Below are positions 24,918 through 38,500 of a stretch of 64,000 bases of DNA, one piece after another. This stretch comes from Pratylenchus scribneri (taxonomy: Eukaryota; Nematoda; Chromadorea; Rhabditida; Pratylenchidae), in assembly GCA_030063045.1 (NCBI GenBank), contig JAQSEB010000037.1:124001-188000 (forward strand). Reading direction: 5' to 3'. How positions within the stretch are numbered: the stretch's first letter is position 1; every line of letters starts with the position of its first letter. The translations under genes were made by a program, and so were the position numbers. The notes under the pieces are model-generated. The model was given only the letters and a program-made list of their open reading frames with translations. It had not been told where the DNA came from and did no database searches.

Positions 24918-27900
24918 TCATCCGCCTTTTGCCATGGATGATGCAGAAGCAGGCTTTGTCCCAGGCGAATTGTAGCCTTGTCCAATGATATAGCCCAATA
25001 GCTCTTGAAAATCTATATGTGCTGGAAGACCATTGTTCTGTTCTTCTTGTTTCGACGAAGACGCAGATTCCGTATTGGGTACTGAAGGGTGGACACTGAT
25101 TTCGTCAACCGGCGATTTCGGATTATTTGATGTTCTAATAAAGAGGATGAGGGGAAATTAAATAAAGGATGGTATTTAATTTAGAGAAAAAAACAAGGCG
25201 AAAAAACATTGAAAATGGCGAAAAAATTATAACGGTTTAACGGTTTGTCCTAGAAACACAAAAACCTTATACCCAATGAAAGATCTCGTCAAGACGCATC
25301 GATTGATATAAAATTTGTCGTGGTTTGATCAAAAATTAGGGGTTTTAAACCACTTAAACCTCAAAGAGGTTTGGTTCAAAACCAATTAAACCATGACAAA
25401 TTATATACCAATCGATGTGTCTTGACGAGCTCTATCAAATGGTATATGGTTTGTGATTTTTGGACGGACAAACTGTTAAACCGTTATAAACTTTTCACCA
25501 TTTTCAATGCTTTTTTTCGCCATTTTAAATATTTCCCATAAAATAAATTGAGTAATAATTCATTCAATTTTATAAGAGCAATATTATAAATTATTTAAAA
25601 CCGTGTTAAATTGATCTATTTTGAGATAAACTATTACATTAAAAAAGCATCATCCTGAATTTATCTATAATTTATTGATCTTAAATAATTTATCCATAAA
25701 AATGGAATTTAATTAAAATTTTTCTTTCGAGAAAGCAATACATTTTAAGGTTATAAACTTAGTAAAAACCACAAAAATTCCGCATCGTTAACAATATTCT
25801 CAGCCTAATTAAATAATCTTAATCCTAACATTTCCTCTTATGGTATTATATTAAATTATTTAATCTATTTATTATTATTTAAAAATAATAATAATAAATT
25901 AATTAACTCAAAAAATTGAATTTAATTAAAATTTGTCAACACAAAAAAAATTTTAAGGCTAAAACTGCTGGTCAAATTTTTGCTCCATAATAAATATTAT
26001 TTAGCTAAGCTTTTAAGGCCTCTAGCCTTAATATTTTTCATGGCAAAATTATATTGCCTTAATTATTCGATATTTCAATGAAAAAACCTGGGTAACTTCA
26101 GTGATTTTTTCGTATATTTAATATTAATATTATTTCTTTTTATTATTGAATAAATAAGAATACCTTGGACTGTTTCTACGACTAATTATTGGAGAGAGAA
26201 TGGGCGTTTCCCCTCTTCCCAATTTGATTTCCAATTGTTTCCTCAATGTTTCCAATTCTCGTCTTTTCTCCACAGTTTGATGTTCACGCAATTGATATTC
26301 CACTTCATCAAGTGCATGGTAATTTTCAGAGTTTATATTTTCATTTTCCCTTTTTAGCATATTTTTTATGGTTTTCAACGTTTTTTGTTCTTCTATTGTT
26401 CCCAACATTTTTTTCGGTCGACAGAATATCTCATAAAATAGGGCTCCAATTGTTTTTGGTCTCCGAATTTCTCTTTCGATGGCTTCGTCCAAATTGATTT
26501 TCATATTCAGCATTAAACCAGTAGATAATTGGGAAATTTGTCTCTTTATTCCAAAAATGTCAAACAATTTGTCCAATCGGCCATAAATTACCAATAATTT
26601 TAATGAATCCAAAATTATATTTGTCCCAACAAATGGTTGCAGTCCATGTGCTTCACCTTTGAAAATGGTAATTTTTGTTTAATTTTTAGATATTCTTTTT
26701 TGGAAGAAGTGCATCCGATCCCAATTGGGCTCATCAACACAATCAATTTTTCATTTTTTAAAAATTTTTTAGCCTTAACTCTATGAATTTTTAACCGATT
26801 AAAATGAAATCTTATAAAATTATTTCTGCTTTCCATTTGATATAAAATTCATGGAAAATACTTTAAAACTACAAAACTTTTAAATTTATTTAAATTTAAT
26901 ATTTTTTACTGTTTCTTGAATCCCCAATATCTTCGGCTTTCCAACTATTATTTTCTTTATATCCTTTTTCGTTATCCATATTCTCTTTTTCTTCTTTTTT
27001 ATCTTTCCTTGAAGCATTCATTCCAATTTGTGCCAATTTAAAATGATTGCTTAATTTCTCATTCTCTGGCATCGACAAATTTAAGAAAGCTTTTGTTTGT
27101 TGTACAATTTCATTTTCCACCAAAATTTCTTGAAATTTTACTTTCTTTTTTGAGTTTTGATGAAATATTCGAATTCCCTTCCCAGCCAAAACTTTTTTCG
27201 GAATTTTTATTTCTTCCAATTCATTCAAATAATTTCGAATAATTTGTTCAGTTAAAATTTTGATTTCCATTAAATCCCTTTGAAGCACATCATTTTCATA
27301 TTCTTCTTCACTTTCACTTGGAAGATATAATTCGCTGGGAAAATCTTCTAATGAATTTCTGATTTTATTTTTCTTCTTAAAAACCCAATCAAATTCTTTG
27401 GCAATTGTTTTAACCAATTTGATATTTGCAATATTCAATGCCAATGTGAAATAATTGAGAGGATATTCCTGAATAAAAAAGAAAATATTTAATTTTCAGA
27501 AAAAAAACATTTTACTATTTGTGGAAGAGTATTAAAAATACAGAAAAGTTAATTACATTTATAAATGTTTGGAAACTTGTCCTAGACCCCCTAAATTCAA
27601 TACCCATTCGATAGATCTCGATAAGACGCATCGCTTGAAGAAAAAGATTATAATTATAAAGATGATGATGAAGATAATGATGAGGATGATATACATGAGA
27701 TTCAGCACTTATTATCACCTTCATCCTCATCATCTTCTTTATCATCTCTTTCAACATAATCTTTTTCATCATCTTCAGCATCATCTTCTTCATCATCATC
27801 TTCATCATCATCAACCTTCTTCACATCATCTTCTTATCCTCATCTTCATCATCATCATCATTATCATCATCTTCATCTTCTTCTTCATCATCATCATTAT

Positions 27901-30726
27901 CCTCATCTTCCTCATCATCATCTTCATCATCTTCTACATCTTCATCATCATCATCATCATCATTATCATCATCTTCTTCTTCATCATCATCATTATCATC
28001 ATCTTCTACATCTTCTTCATCATCATCATTATCATCATCTTCTTCTTCATCATCTTCATCATCTACTTCATCATCTTAATGATCTTCTTCATCGTCATCT
28101 TCTTCACAATCATCTTCCTTCATTCTTCTCATCATCTTTATCATCATTTTCTACTTCATCATCATCATGATCATCTTCTTCATTGTAATTCATCTTCTTC
28201 ATCGTCATCTTCTTAATTATCATCTTCCTCATCATCCATCGTCTTCATCATTCTTCTTCATCTTCATCATCTTTCTTCATCTTCTTCATCCTTCTCATCA
28301 TCATTTTCTACTTCTTCGCCATCCCCCCCCCCCCCCCCCCCCCCCCCGATAATGTCAATTCCACCGCCCCCCTCACACCCCCAATAATAGGAAAGCATCC
28401 TTAATTCTAACATATATTCTTGGCCCAGCTCTTAAAATGCAAATATATAAGTAATATAATATTTTACAGTATTTTAAAATAATGAATAAAATGATTAATA
28501 ATAAAATTGCACCTGTTTATCCTCATTTTTATCCACACTATTATTCAATTTTGCTTCAATATTTGATTCAATTTTTCTGATTAAACCTTTTTTGAATAGC
28601 AACAATCTTTCATACGAGGACATTTGCTCACTTTCGATTGCATTTTTTTGTTGTTCATCTGCCCATTCTTCCGCTTTTCTTTCCGATTGCACTTTTTCAA
28701 AGTATTTTTGTTTTTCCAAATTCCAACGCATTATTTCCTTTTCAATATAGAATTTTTCTTTTTTGATCAAAATTTGTCGTTTTTCCGAAAAAAATTCATC
28801 AATTTCCATCTAAAATAAAAAAAATTGTTAGATTATATTGTGTTTATTAGAGATTTTTCGATATATAAAAATAATTGATCCAAAAATTGACCAACAGAAA
28901 GTTAAGACTAAAAAAGAAAAAGTGCCAAATTTTGATATTTTTTTTGATCATATTTTTGCAATTTTTGAATTAAATCCACTAATTCGTTTTCTAATCAATT
29001 GATTCAAATCAGGGTTAAACAATTTTTTTAAATAAATTCTATCAAAAAATTAAAAAACATTAATCTATTATTAAATTAAAATATTATTGTTATTGTATAT
29101 CAAAAATAAATATTATAAATAATATTAAATATAAATAAACTTCATTTTTTACCTTTAATTCTATATAATTTGAAGACGTTGATTCAATAGTTTTAATCAA
29201 TTTTTTGAACTCTTTCTTCAAAATATTCGATTTTCTCACTTCATTTATGGCATTTTCAACTGTATTTTCTCTCATTTCATCCCATTTTTCATTTGCAAAA
29301 TCATCAAATTTTCTTTTAATTTCGATTCTCATCTCTTCATTTTTCTCCAATAATTGTTCAATAAATTCTCGGTAATTATAGAGCCAAATTTGTTTATTCA
29401 AATGGAAAATCTTCACCAGAATTTCCATGGCCAAATTCTCTAATATTTCATCATGGTCGTCAAATTGATCCAAAAAATTTTGATGCTGAAATAAAAATAA
29501 TTTTTTGGCACTTATTCAGCACAGTAGTTTGCTTCCTCCTTTTTTGTTGAGAAGGGAAAAGTGAAGGGTCATCCCCTTGGGATATCAGGATTAGGGTTAG
29601 GTTTTCATTGATAGGATATCATCTCAGAAAACCCTAATGACCCTAATTCTAATTCTGCTGATGAGTGATGACGCAAAGAGAAGACACTTCAATTTTTCGC
29701 TTCTCAAGTATAATAAGTACCATAATTTTTTATTAGCGAAATTAATAAAATTTACAAAACCAAAAAAGATATTAATATGAAAAAATTTGAAAAAATGTTT
29801 TTCCTTATTTCGTTAGGGTTTATTAGAGGGTAGAATATCATCCCATTAACCCATAATGACCTTAACCCTAATCTTGCTGATTCAAATAGGGGAACCCTTC
29901 CTTTTTTCCCTTCTCTTCAACAAAAAAAAAGAATTACAAATTGAATAAGTACTTATATAATTTTTTTTATTAGGAAAATTAATAAAATTTATAAAAATAT
30001 GAAAAATTTTTTTCAAATTAATTTCATAAAATATCAAAGAAATTATACTTGAATTGGTTGTTTCCCTTTCTTGATTTGATCCATTTTTATTTGATGACTA
30101 CTTGAACTTTCAGATATTGGTGAATCATAATATTCTATTATTTCACTTCTAATCATTTGTTCATTTTCTTCTTCCATTTTTTCTTTTCCATAATGGGATT
30201 TTCCATTTTTATCATAATGTTGGCCTTCAATAATTGGATTCACATTTTCCGTATGTTGGAATTTCCAAAAATTTTTCTCCCATTTTTTCATTCGAAATGC
30301 ATTGAATTGAATGGAAATTGCCCCAAGCCTTTCTCTTAAAACAAATTCCGTTGCCCGCTTAAAATGTCCATTGTTCAAGTCGAAAAAATAATTTCTAGTT
30401 TCTTCAACAATTTTCTCAATTTTTTCTTGTAATTTTCTATTTTTAATATAAAATGAAAGTTTTTCTCTCATTTTTTCAATATTTTCAATTTCTTTAGTGC
30501 GTTGAGAATTATATTGAATTTGGTGATTCCATTTCTTAATTTTTTCTTCCTTTTGAATTAAAATATTTTCAAAATTTTCATAAGTACTTTCAAGCCAATC
30601 GCCGAACATTCGAATTTCATGAATTATTTCATGTTGTTCTTTGTTGAATTTTGCATTGCTATTATGAAAATTTAGGAAAATAAAATAAAAAGCAAAGAGC
30701 CAAAATGCCAATTTTCTTGATGCCAT
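24918..30726 (-). CDS. Predicted secreted charged helical protein, paralogue A (6 exons, 858 aa)
   Basis: Family not recognised. Exons in transcript order: 30726-30049, 29485-29153, 28809-28513, 27468-26910, 26656-26164, 25134-24918. Intron phases are 0,0,0,1,2 and the total is 2577 nt. Residues 1-25 form a clear signal peptide (basic start, then a run of F, L, I and W). The mature part is rich in Lys, Glu, Asn and Ile with long predicted helices and probable coiled coils. Short islands are shared with paralogue B: YFFDLNNGHFKRATE and AISIQFNAFR in exon 1, LNKQIWLYNYREF in exon 2, ILDSLKLLV in exon 5. No transmembrane segment follows the signal, so secretion is likely. It forms a tandem pair with the gene at 32576-39665, with the same strand, exon count and phases. 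A secreted lineage-specific family in a nematode could be effectors or structural secretions; this is inference. Confidence 0.8.
25197..25522. mobile_element. Foldback MITE in paralogue A intron 5
   Basis: The arms ggcgaaaaaacattgaaaat and the reverse complement near 25499-25520 bound a palindrome that includes aacggtttaacggtttgtcc and its inverse. The centre carries the motif for cgatgcgtcttgacgag on both arms, also seen in the elements at 4965-5636 and 36617-36909 and in a fragment near 27600-27630. This suggests one related MITE group. Confidence 0.8.
27658..28320. repeat. CAT/CTT trinucleotide microsatellite
   Basis: About 660 bp of interspersed cat and ctt triplets in intron 3 of paralogue A. 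Any long open frame across it is a composition artefact. The two ends are less regular than the middle. Confidence 0.95.
28323..28347. repeat. Homopolymer of 25 C
   Basis: An uninterrupted run of 25 cytosines lies directly beside the trinucleotide array in the same intron. Such runs are prone to length error in sequencing and can form i-motif or G-quadruplex structures. Confidence 0.95.
29507..29721. mobile_element. MITE with GGCACTT/AAGTACC ends in paralogue A intron 1
   Basis: A 215-bp element bounded by GGCACTTATT and AATAAGTACC. It is flanked by an exact 10-bp direct repeat, ataatttttt, at 29497-29506 and 29722-29731; the true duplication is probably 8 bp. Inside are telomere-like words (ggattagggttaggt and its inverse). 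A second, partly duplicated copy without a clean left end follows at about 29810-29960. Confidence 0.75.
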
Positions 30727-32575
30727 AAAAGTTATCCTGAATTTTAAGGATCTGAAAAAAATGAGTAAAAATAAAATTTAATATGATGAAAATATAATTT
30801 CTTTGGTCTGTGTGTTCGCAGATTTTTTTGATGAGAAGCGGATGACGGATATTCCTAAAATCCTGTTTTCGGTTATTTTTAAAATCTTGATTTCTTCTAT
30901 TTTTGCCTATTTTAAATACAGTAAAATTTCTTTTTTAATTCTCCATACTCTTACTATTTCTCCAACATCGATTTTGAGGTCCAATAACTCCCTGCAGGAT
31001 CAAATTTAAATTTTTATATTATTTTCTTAGTTCCGTAAAGCTCTATAAAATCCACCACAATTTATTAAAAATGTCCACAAAATAAGGATTCCTATTTTTT
31101 TCAATTTTTGAATGGTTGGAGAATATTTCCCCTTGGAGTATTAAAAAAGTTTTACGTTCACATTATAAGGGGTGTATTGGAAAAATTTTACAAATAACCG
31201 AAAATCTAATTTTAATAAAATTTTCTTTTACAAATACTGGTTTTTTAAAACTTATTTTAAATTAACTTCTTGGGAATTTCACTCTCTATGCCAATTTGTT
31301 TAAATATAGGACTACTAACTAGATAGGAATAAATAATAATAAATAAAATAAAGAATAAACTGAAATTAAAAAATATATTAAAATGGAAAGGTTTATCGGT
31401 GATGCATTTTGAGAATGAGGCTAACTAAGGGCATCCAGCCTCACAATTAAATTGTGAATGGATGAAAACAAATAGCTATAGGTAATGATTAAAGTCATAT
31501 GAATATGAGGCATGAGGGACAGGAACGTGTATGGGTTGGCCAAAAAATCAAACAAGACGCTTGAGCGGGAGAGGGGATTTGAAAGGAAAGGATAGGGATG
31601 ATGAATGCCGAGTAGGGAGAGCATACAGAATGCTGAAACGCCGATGACGATGCCGAGTGCAATCTGCAATGGGCAAATAAAATTTGGGTCGACGGAAGAT
31701 GTCATTGATTGTTTGCGGAAAATTGTATGCTTTTAGTGTAAAACTGTAAATGAATGCGAATGCGCAAAAGTCTTATTTTCCATCAATGTAAAACAAAACG
31801 AGTTTATGAATAAAGTCATATGAGGAGGGAATATGTGTGGGGGTTGGCTATTATGGAGTTGAAAAATTTGGGTGGAGAGTCGTTGTCGAACCGTCGTTTC
31901 GGGGGCCCCTTCCATTCTGGTGCCTAAACCGCTAGGCCATCGTCCACCACCGGGAGTGTTGTTATTCGTTTGTGCCATGTTCCTTTCCTTTTCCCTTTGT
32001 CTATTTTTGGCACTTTTTGCTGTTGGCTTCCTTTATCCCATAACATTGGCCAAAAAATCAAGCGAGATTCTGGGCTAGAAGAGGGGATTTGAAATGATAA
32101 ATTTGAATGGGAAATGGTGAGAAATTGGGAGATAGAGAATAGGAAGAGCATAGAGGAGCCGGAATGACGAAGCCAAGTTTAGAATAGGGAAAATAAAATT
32201 TAGGGCGATGAGAAAGATGTCATTGATTGAATCCAAAAATCTCATACACTTAACGTAAAATGGTAAATGAATAGAATACCTTGTTAAATGATTTTATATT
32301 GCCAATGCCAATTAAATTTTAATAAAATTTTGGTTAAAAAAGGATTCAAATATATTATTCGAACCATAATCCACATCCCCACTCCCAATCCCAATTCTCA
32401 TTTTTTAAAATATATTAAGTAATACAGTTTTAATGATTAAATTATTTTTAGTCAAAAATAAATGAACAGAATAGAATTTTTTATCCGAAAATAAAAAGTA
32501 TTGAATAACAAATATATGTTTTCGAAAGGACAATAAAAAAAAAGAATAACATTCAGAATTTACAAATTTTTAATT
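30727..32575. other. Interval between the two secreted-protein paralogues
   Basis: No intact gene is supported. It includes the putative promoter of paralogue A next to 30726. At 31421-32270 there is a diverged direct duplication: segments around 31500-31760 and 32040-32280 share stretches such as ggccaaaaaatcaa and aagatgtcattgattg. The first segment encodes, on the minus strand, a 94-codon hydrophobic frame with two possible membrane spans. The second is broken by stops. It may be a decayed membrane-protein gene. Confidence 0.5.
31871..31948 (-). pseudogene. tRNA-like sequence (tRNA pseudogene or SINE relict)
   Basis: The minus strand reads as a 78-nt tRNA-sized unit. The ends GGTGGA and TCCACC pair as an acceptor stem. 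There is a good A box (TGGCCTAGCGGTTTAGG) with a GCC/GGC D stem, and a B-box-like GGTTCGA. The anticodon stem and T stem do not pair properly, so it is unlikely to be a working tRNA. It may be a tRNA pseudogene or the head of a SINE. Confidence 0.5.
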
Positions 32576-35500
32576 TTAGAATGTAAAATCATCCTTTTCA
32601 TCATCGTCGTCATTTTTGGAAACGTGCTTAACTCCGATAGAATCATGTCTTTTAGGGTTAAAAGAACTCTTAAATTTTTCATAATCAAATGTAGTATCTC
32701 CTTTTTGATGGTCAATTTGTTGACTGCCAAGGCCTTTTTCATTTTTAAATTGATGTTTCTTTTCCCATTTGCCTTCACTGTTGTTAATCGAAGCAGACGA
32801 AAACGGTCCCGATAATAACATTTCAGTTGGATTCTCGCGTTGATTAAAATTTGAAGAAGTAGCGGATTTTCCTTCCACATGTATATTGTCATTAAAAGAA
32901 GAGGAACCGTGTAGATAATTGGGATTGGGAGAGTGAAAACGATCAAAATTATGGATATTCGCAAATGATGAAGAACGACCAAAACTGATCTCGCCAACCG
33001 ACGCATCTTTTGAAAGCCTATATAGAACGGTGGATATAAAGCATTAGAAGTATTGGATTTAACTATTATTTTATTTAAATTTTTTGCATGACACATTTTA
33101 TTTTAAAATTTTATTAATTTCATTTTATTTAAATTCAAATTAGATAATTAAAAATAGAGGTCGGCGCTGTACTCTATACAGCACTGTATTTCTGCTGTAT
33201 TGCGGTATCTTGCGTTATTTAGCTATCTGTATTTTCCTGTAATTTAGAGTAGCTTATCCGTACAGCAGATTTTTTGACGAAATATAGCGCTGTATTGCGG
33301 CATTTATACAGAAAATGCTGTATGATACAGTTGTATTTAACAATACGGAATACATACCGCAAATTTTAGGGGAAAAATACAATATGGAATACAGCAAATT
33401 CCATTTTGCCGACCTCCTAACTATAAAACATTTTTCTCTGCTGAAAATTTATAATTATCTATATAATTATCCATTTATAATACAATGAAGGACAAAGGAC
33501 AAAACTATCTACTAATTAGCTATGATGATAATGAAAAATGTCATTGAATAATTTATATAGCTTTTAAATTGATGCTTTAATTGATTTTTGGATTTATTGA
33601 TTTTTTATTTTTGGCTAATATTTTGCCAAAAACTTTTGATTTAGCTTTTATCTAATATCTAATAAAATTGTTTTTGTATATTTTTTTGGATATAGCTCGA
33701 TATTTATCCACTATAACATAGTATATGCTTTTTGTGTAATTTTGTAAGTAATTTTATACAAAATAAGAAAATTAAATTGACCCAGCAGCTTTACAAACAT
33801 TGACTCTAGACTCTTCTTAATCGTACAATTATCCATTTATTATTGAACAAAAGAGCACCTTGGACTGTTTCTGCCACTATTTATTGGAGTAAGAATGGGC
33901 GTTTCGCCAATTCCCAATTCGCTCTCCAATTGTTTTCTCAATTCTTCCAATTCTACTCTTTTCTCCACAGTTAGATGTTTCCGTAATTGGTTTTGCACTT
34001 CATCAAGTTTACGGTTATTTTCTTTGAATATATTATTCCTTTCTTTCATTAGCTTCTTTTTTATTTCTTCTAATTTATCTGCTGGTTGTAGTTGTAGGCA
34101 AAATGTCTCATAGAAAAATGCTCCAATTGTTTTCGGTTTCCGCGCTCTTCTTTCAATGTCCTCGTTCAAATCAATTTTAATTTTCAGTAATAATTCAGTA
34201 GACAATTGATAAATTTGCTGTTTCATTTTAAATATCTCCAATAATTGATCCAATCGACCAGTAATGACCAATAATTTTAGTGAATCCAAAATTACATGAG
34301 CCCCAATTTCGTACAGCGATATTTTCTTCTCAACATTTTTGTTTTCAAGTTTATGTAAAGGTTGATATCCATCTTTGAGGGTAATTTCGATTTAAACTTC
34401 AATATTTTGACTAATTTTTAGATATGCCTTTTTAAAGAAAAACTCTATTTTTTTCAATTTATAATACGAGATCTTTGCAAGTATGGAAATCAATTTCAAA
34501 AAAAATTTAAATATTTTCAAATGCGTTGTTTTTATTTATCGGATCCAGACATCCAGTAAACATTGTACTATTTTATATGATTGTATACCGAAAATTTTTT
34601 ATTGTATACTAGATCCGGTTTACAATTTATTATTCCATATGAATGTATACTGGAAAAATTTTATTCTATACCGAATAATATTAGTATGGCTATTCTATTG
34701 AATGTATACAGAAAATTTTTTATTATATATACCAGATATGGTATGGTAATTGGTAACATTGTTGTACTTTTCTATATGAATGTATATACCGGATATGGTA
34801 TACATTGTACTATTCTTATACAGAAAAATTTTTATTGATATGGTATATATTATATTATTCATTATTCTATATAAATGTAAAATGTATACCGGAAAATTTT
34901 TGTTGTATACAGGATATGGTATGGTATACTACTATTCTATATGAATGTATACAAAAAAAATTTTTATTGTATACCAGATATGGTTACATTGTATTCTATA
35001 TGAATGTATGCCAGAATATACTGGATACTTTACACAATTTGCTATTCCGTGTATATATATACCGGAAAATTTTTTATTATTTGCTGGATTTGTACTATTC
35101 TGTATGAATGTATATTAGAATTTCTTTTTTATTTCTTTCTGACTTTCAACAAAATTTAAGGAAATGCTGAGAAAAATTTAAAATTTTCGAACAGATTATA
35201 TTTATATAATGGATCCGTTAGTGAAATTTAATTTAAATCGTAACCAGAATTATATATGTTACGGCCAAAAGTGGAAATCGGCCAAAACTGGTTTTGGCTG
35301 AAAATCGGCCAAAACTGGTTTTGGCTAGCCAAAACCGGTTTTGGCCGGGCAAAACTGGTTTAAATGGATAATAACTTAAATAATGGATATAGGAGGATTA
35401 AGCACCGAAATGGAAGGGAAATGGAAGGGAAATGGCCCGGAAGGCCACTGGAAGGTCAGAGAAAGGTAAAAGAGGCCCGGAGAGTGCGCGGGATATATCC

Positions 35501-38500
35501 GGATATAGAGGGATTAAGCCGGGTTAAGCATAGTTAGGGGCTAGGGAATGGGGATAGGGGTTCGGAGCATAGGAATATCGCGAAGCCGGAAGCAAAACAG
35601 CCAAACCAGGAAATTATTTCAGTGCTCAATCCTGCTTAATCCCTTTATATCCATTATCCAATTATTCCCCCTATATCCGGATATATCCAGCCAATCATAT
35701 GGCCTTCTGCCAATATTCTCGACCTTTCCTGGCTATTTCCCATCCATTTCGGGGCTTTAACCCCCTATATCAACCTTATTCCCCCTATATCCACCTTAAT
35801 CCATATATATCCGGATATATCCCGCGCACTTTCTGGGCCTCTTTTACCCTTCTCTGACCTTCCAGTGGCCTTCCGGGCCATTTCCCTTCCATTTCGGTGC
35901 TTAATCCTTATATATCCATTATTTAAGTTATTATCCATTTAATCCAGTTTTGGCCGGCCAAAACCAGTTTTGGCCGATTTCCACTTTTGGCCGTAACATA
36001 TATAATATTACCCTTCCTCGAATCCACAAAATCCTCCGCTTTATAACTATTATCATCTTTATTTTCCTCTTTTTTGTCATTATCACTTTTCGCTTTCTTT
36101 TCTTTTTTTATTTTTCTTTCCCTTGCCGGATTCATTCCAATTTTTGTTAAATTAAAAAGACCGCCAAATTCTCCATTTTCCTGCTGCACCGACAAATTCA
36201 GAAATTCTACAATTTGTTGTACAATTTCATTTTCCACTAAAATTTTTCGACTTTTTATTTTGTTTTTCGACTTTGCATGAAATATACGAATTCCATTCTC
36301 AATTAAAATTATTTTCGGAATTTTTATTGCCTCCAATTCACTCAAATACTTTCGCATAATTTTATCAGTCAAAATTTTAATTTTTACAAATTTGAATTTC
36401 TTTTGCAGCAAATTTTCATAATCTGTAAAATGTTTTTTTAAATGATCAATATTTTTATCTTTAATCCATCCAAATTCTTTCATAATTAATCCAGACAGGT
36501 TAATATTCACAATGTTCAATGCCATTACAAAACAATTGAGTTGATATTGCTGAATTAAATAATAATAATAGATAATAAATACATTTTTATAAAGTTCTAT
36601 TTTTTACTATTTTTTTACCAACAAAATATTTTTGACTTCTAGTAAATCAGTAACAGGTTTTGGACCCTATAAAACTTAAAACATTTTTAGGCTACATCGA
36701 AAAGTATTGAATGGTATATAAAATGGCAGATTTCAATCCAAAATTAAGAGTTAAACCGCTTGAGCCATATTTCTAGTTTTTGGTTTTAAACTCCTTAATT
36801 TTGACCAAAACCTGACATTTTTTATACCATTCGATGCGTCTTGAGATCTACAAATTTGTATAAAATTTTTCTGATTTATTAGATGTCTAAAATATATTTT
36901 GTTGGTAAAAAATTTTTTCCATTTTAATAAAATTAAAAATTAAAATTCCACCCTTTCATCCAAATCTTTGTCCTTTAATTTTGATTCAATATTTTCTTCA
37001 AAATTTTTTATTAATTTGTTTTCAAATTGAATCAATCTTTCAAGGCGTTCTTTTTCAGTCGGATTATAACGTTCATCTGCTATTTTTGTCAATTTTTTAA
37101 AATCAGATTCTCCAAAAAAGTGTTTTTCTTTATCCTTTTGAATTGCAATAAATTCTTGTTTTCCAGAAAAAAATGCATCAATTTCTTCCTTAATTCGAAA
37201 TTAAATAGATTTTTTTGGATTTTGATGATATTAAATGTCAAATATAGGGTAATCAATTGTGGTAAATAAAATATTAGGATTGTTCAAAGTCGGTTTTGGC
37301 ATGAGAAAATCGATGAAATTTCATGGAAATTTTACTCGAAAAAACCCAAAATCCGAAAATGAAAACCGACATACTAAAACTGGGTTTTAAAATCGACACA
37401 CACGAAAAACCGACATTGGACAACCCACTAAATGCACAGAGATATTATATTATAATTTTGTGAAATTAGTTTTGATTTTAGAGTACTAAATAAAGAAATG
37501 GGTAAGTGCTGGATTATTGGTTATAGGTTTGAGGTCTGAAAAATAGAGAAAAATGAGTGTATCCAACTTTTTTTACTTAGGCATTCTGAGCTAATGAATA
37601 TTAAATTAATAATTACCTCTAATTCATTTGCCAGAGAATAGTTTGATAAATCTATTTCTGTATTTTTCCCAGCGGTGATTTCTGGTTCAACTTCGGGCTC
37701 TGAAACGCTTGGCGATGAACCGGCTGGCACTGATGAAATGACTGGCCCTGAAATATCTGGCTCTGAAACTACTGTCATTGAAATGGCTGGCTTTGAAACG
37801 GCGGCTTTAAATCGGCGAGTCAGAAATCTCGGCGCTGAAAAGACCCCCGTCTTTTTCTTCGATTCCATATAATTTTGCCGCAACTTTTCGAACTTCTTTT
37901 TCAATTTAATCGAATTTTTCACTTCATTTATGGCTTCTTTAACTCTATTTTTTCCTAATTTTTGCCACAGTATTTCGAAATTTTTTTGAATTCCTTTACC
38001 CATCGTCCAATTTTCGCCATACAATTCTTCCAAAAATTTCCTGTAATTATACAGCCAAATTCGTTTATTCAATTCGAAAATTCTCGTCAAAATATTCATG
38101 GGTATATCCTCAAAATTTTCATGGACAGGTTGTGTAATTATTTTTCCAAAAGGTTGGCTATTAACAAAAGCATCTACATCATCTTCATACTAAAATAATT
38201 TATTTTTAAAGAATTAAAATATGATGGCACTTCTTAATTATCCGGGTCCAAATTTTTTTTTTTGGTTCACCCGAGGAAAGGTAACAGTAAGCTCCTGGAT
38301 CATCCGGTATAGGGTTAGGGTATTTAGAGGTTAGGGTATAATCTCACGTAACCGTACCCTAACCCTAGTCACCTATGAAGTAAACCTTCGTCCAAAAAAA
38401 TTGGGGGAAACGGATAATTAAGAAGTACCAATATGATTTTTTAAAATAATTATTGATTAGAAATAAAATTGCTCATTGAACAAAAAAAATTCACAAAAAT

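Noticed and set aside
27655..28350. CRISPR-like array
   Set aside because: The repeats are simple trinucleotides without unique spacers, and the genome is eukaryotic.
27569..28352. 215-codon plus-strand frame rich in His, Ile and Phe
   Set aside because: It is the CAT/CTT microsatellite read in one frame and lies in an intron of a well-supported minus-strand gene.
34483..35107. Tyr/Ile-rich plus-strand frames
   Set aside because: They follow a minisatellite in an intron; stop-free stretches are a by-product of the repeat unit.
38300..38370. Internal telomere sequence
   Set aside because: The ttaggg-like words lie inside a MITE with clean ends and target duplication and are too few for a telomere; the usual nematode telomere unit is also different.
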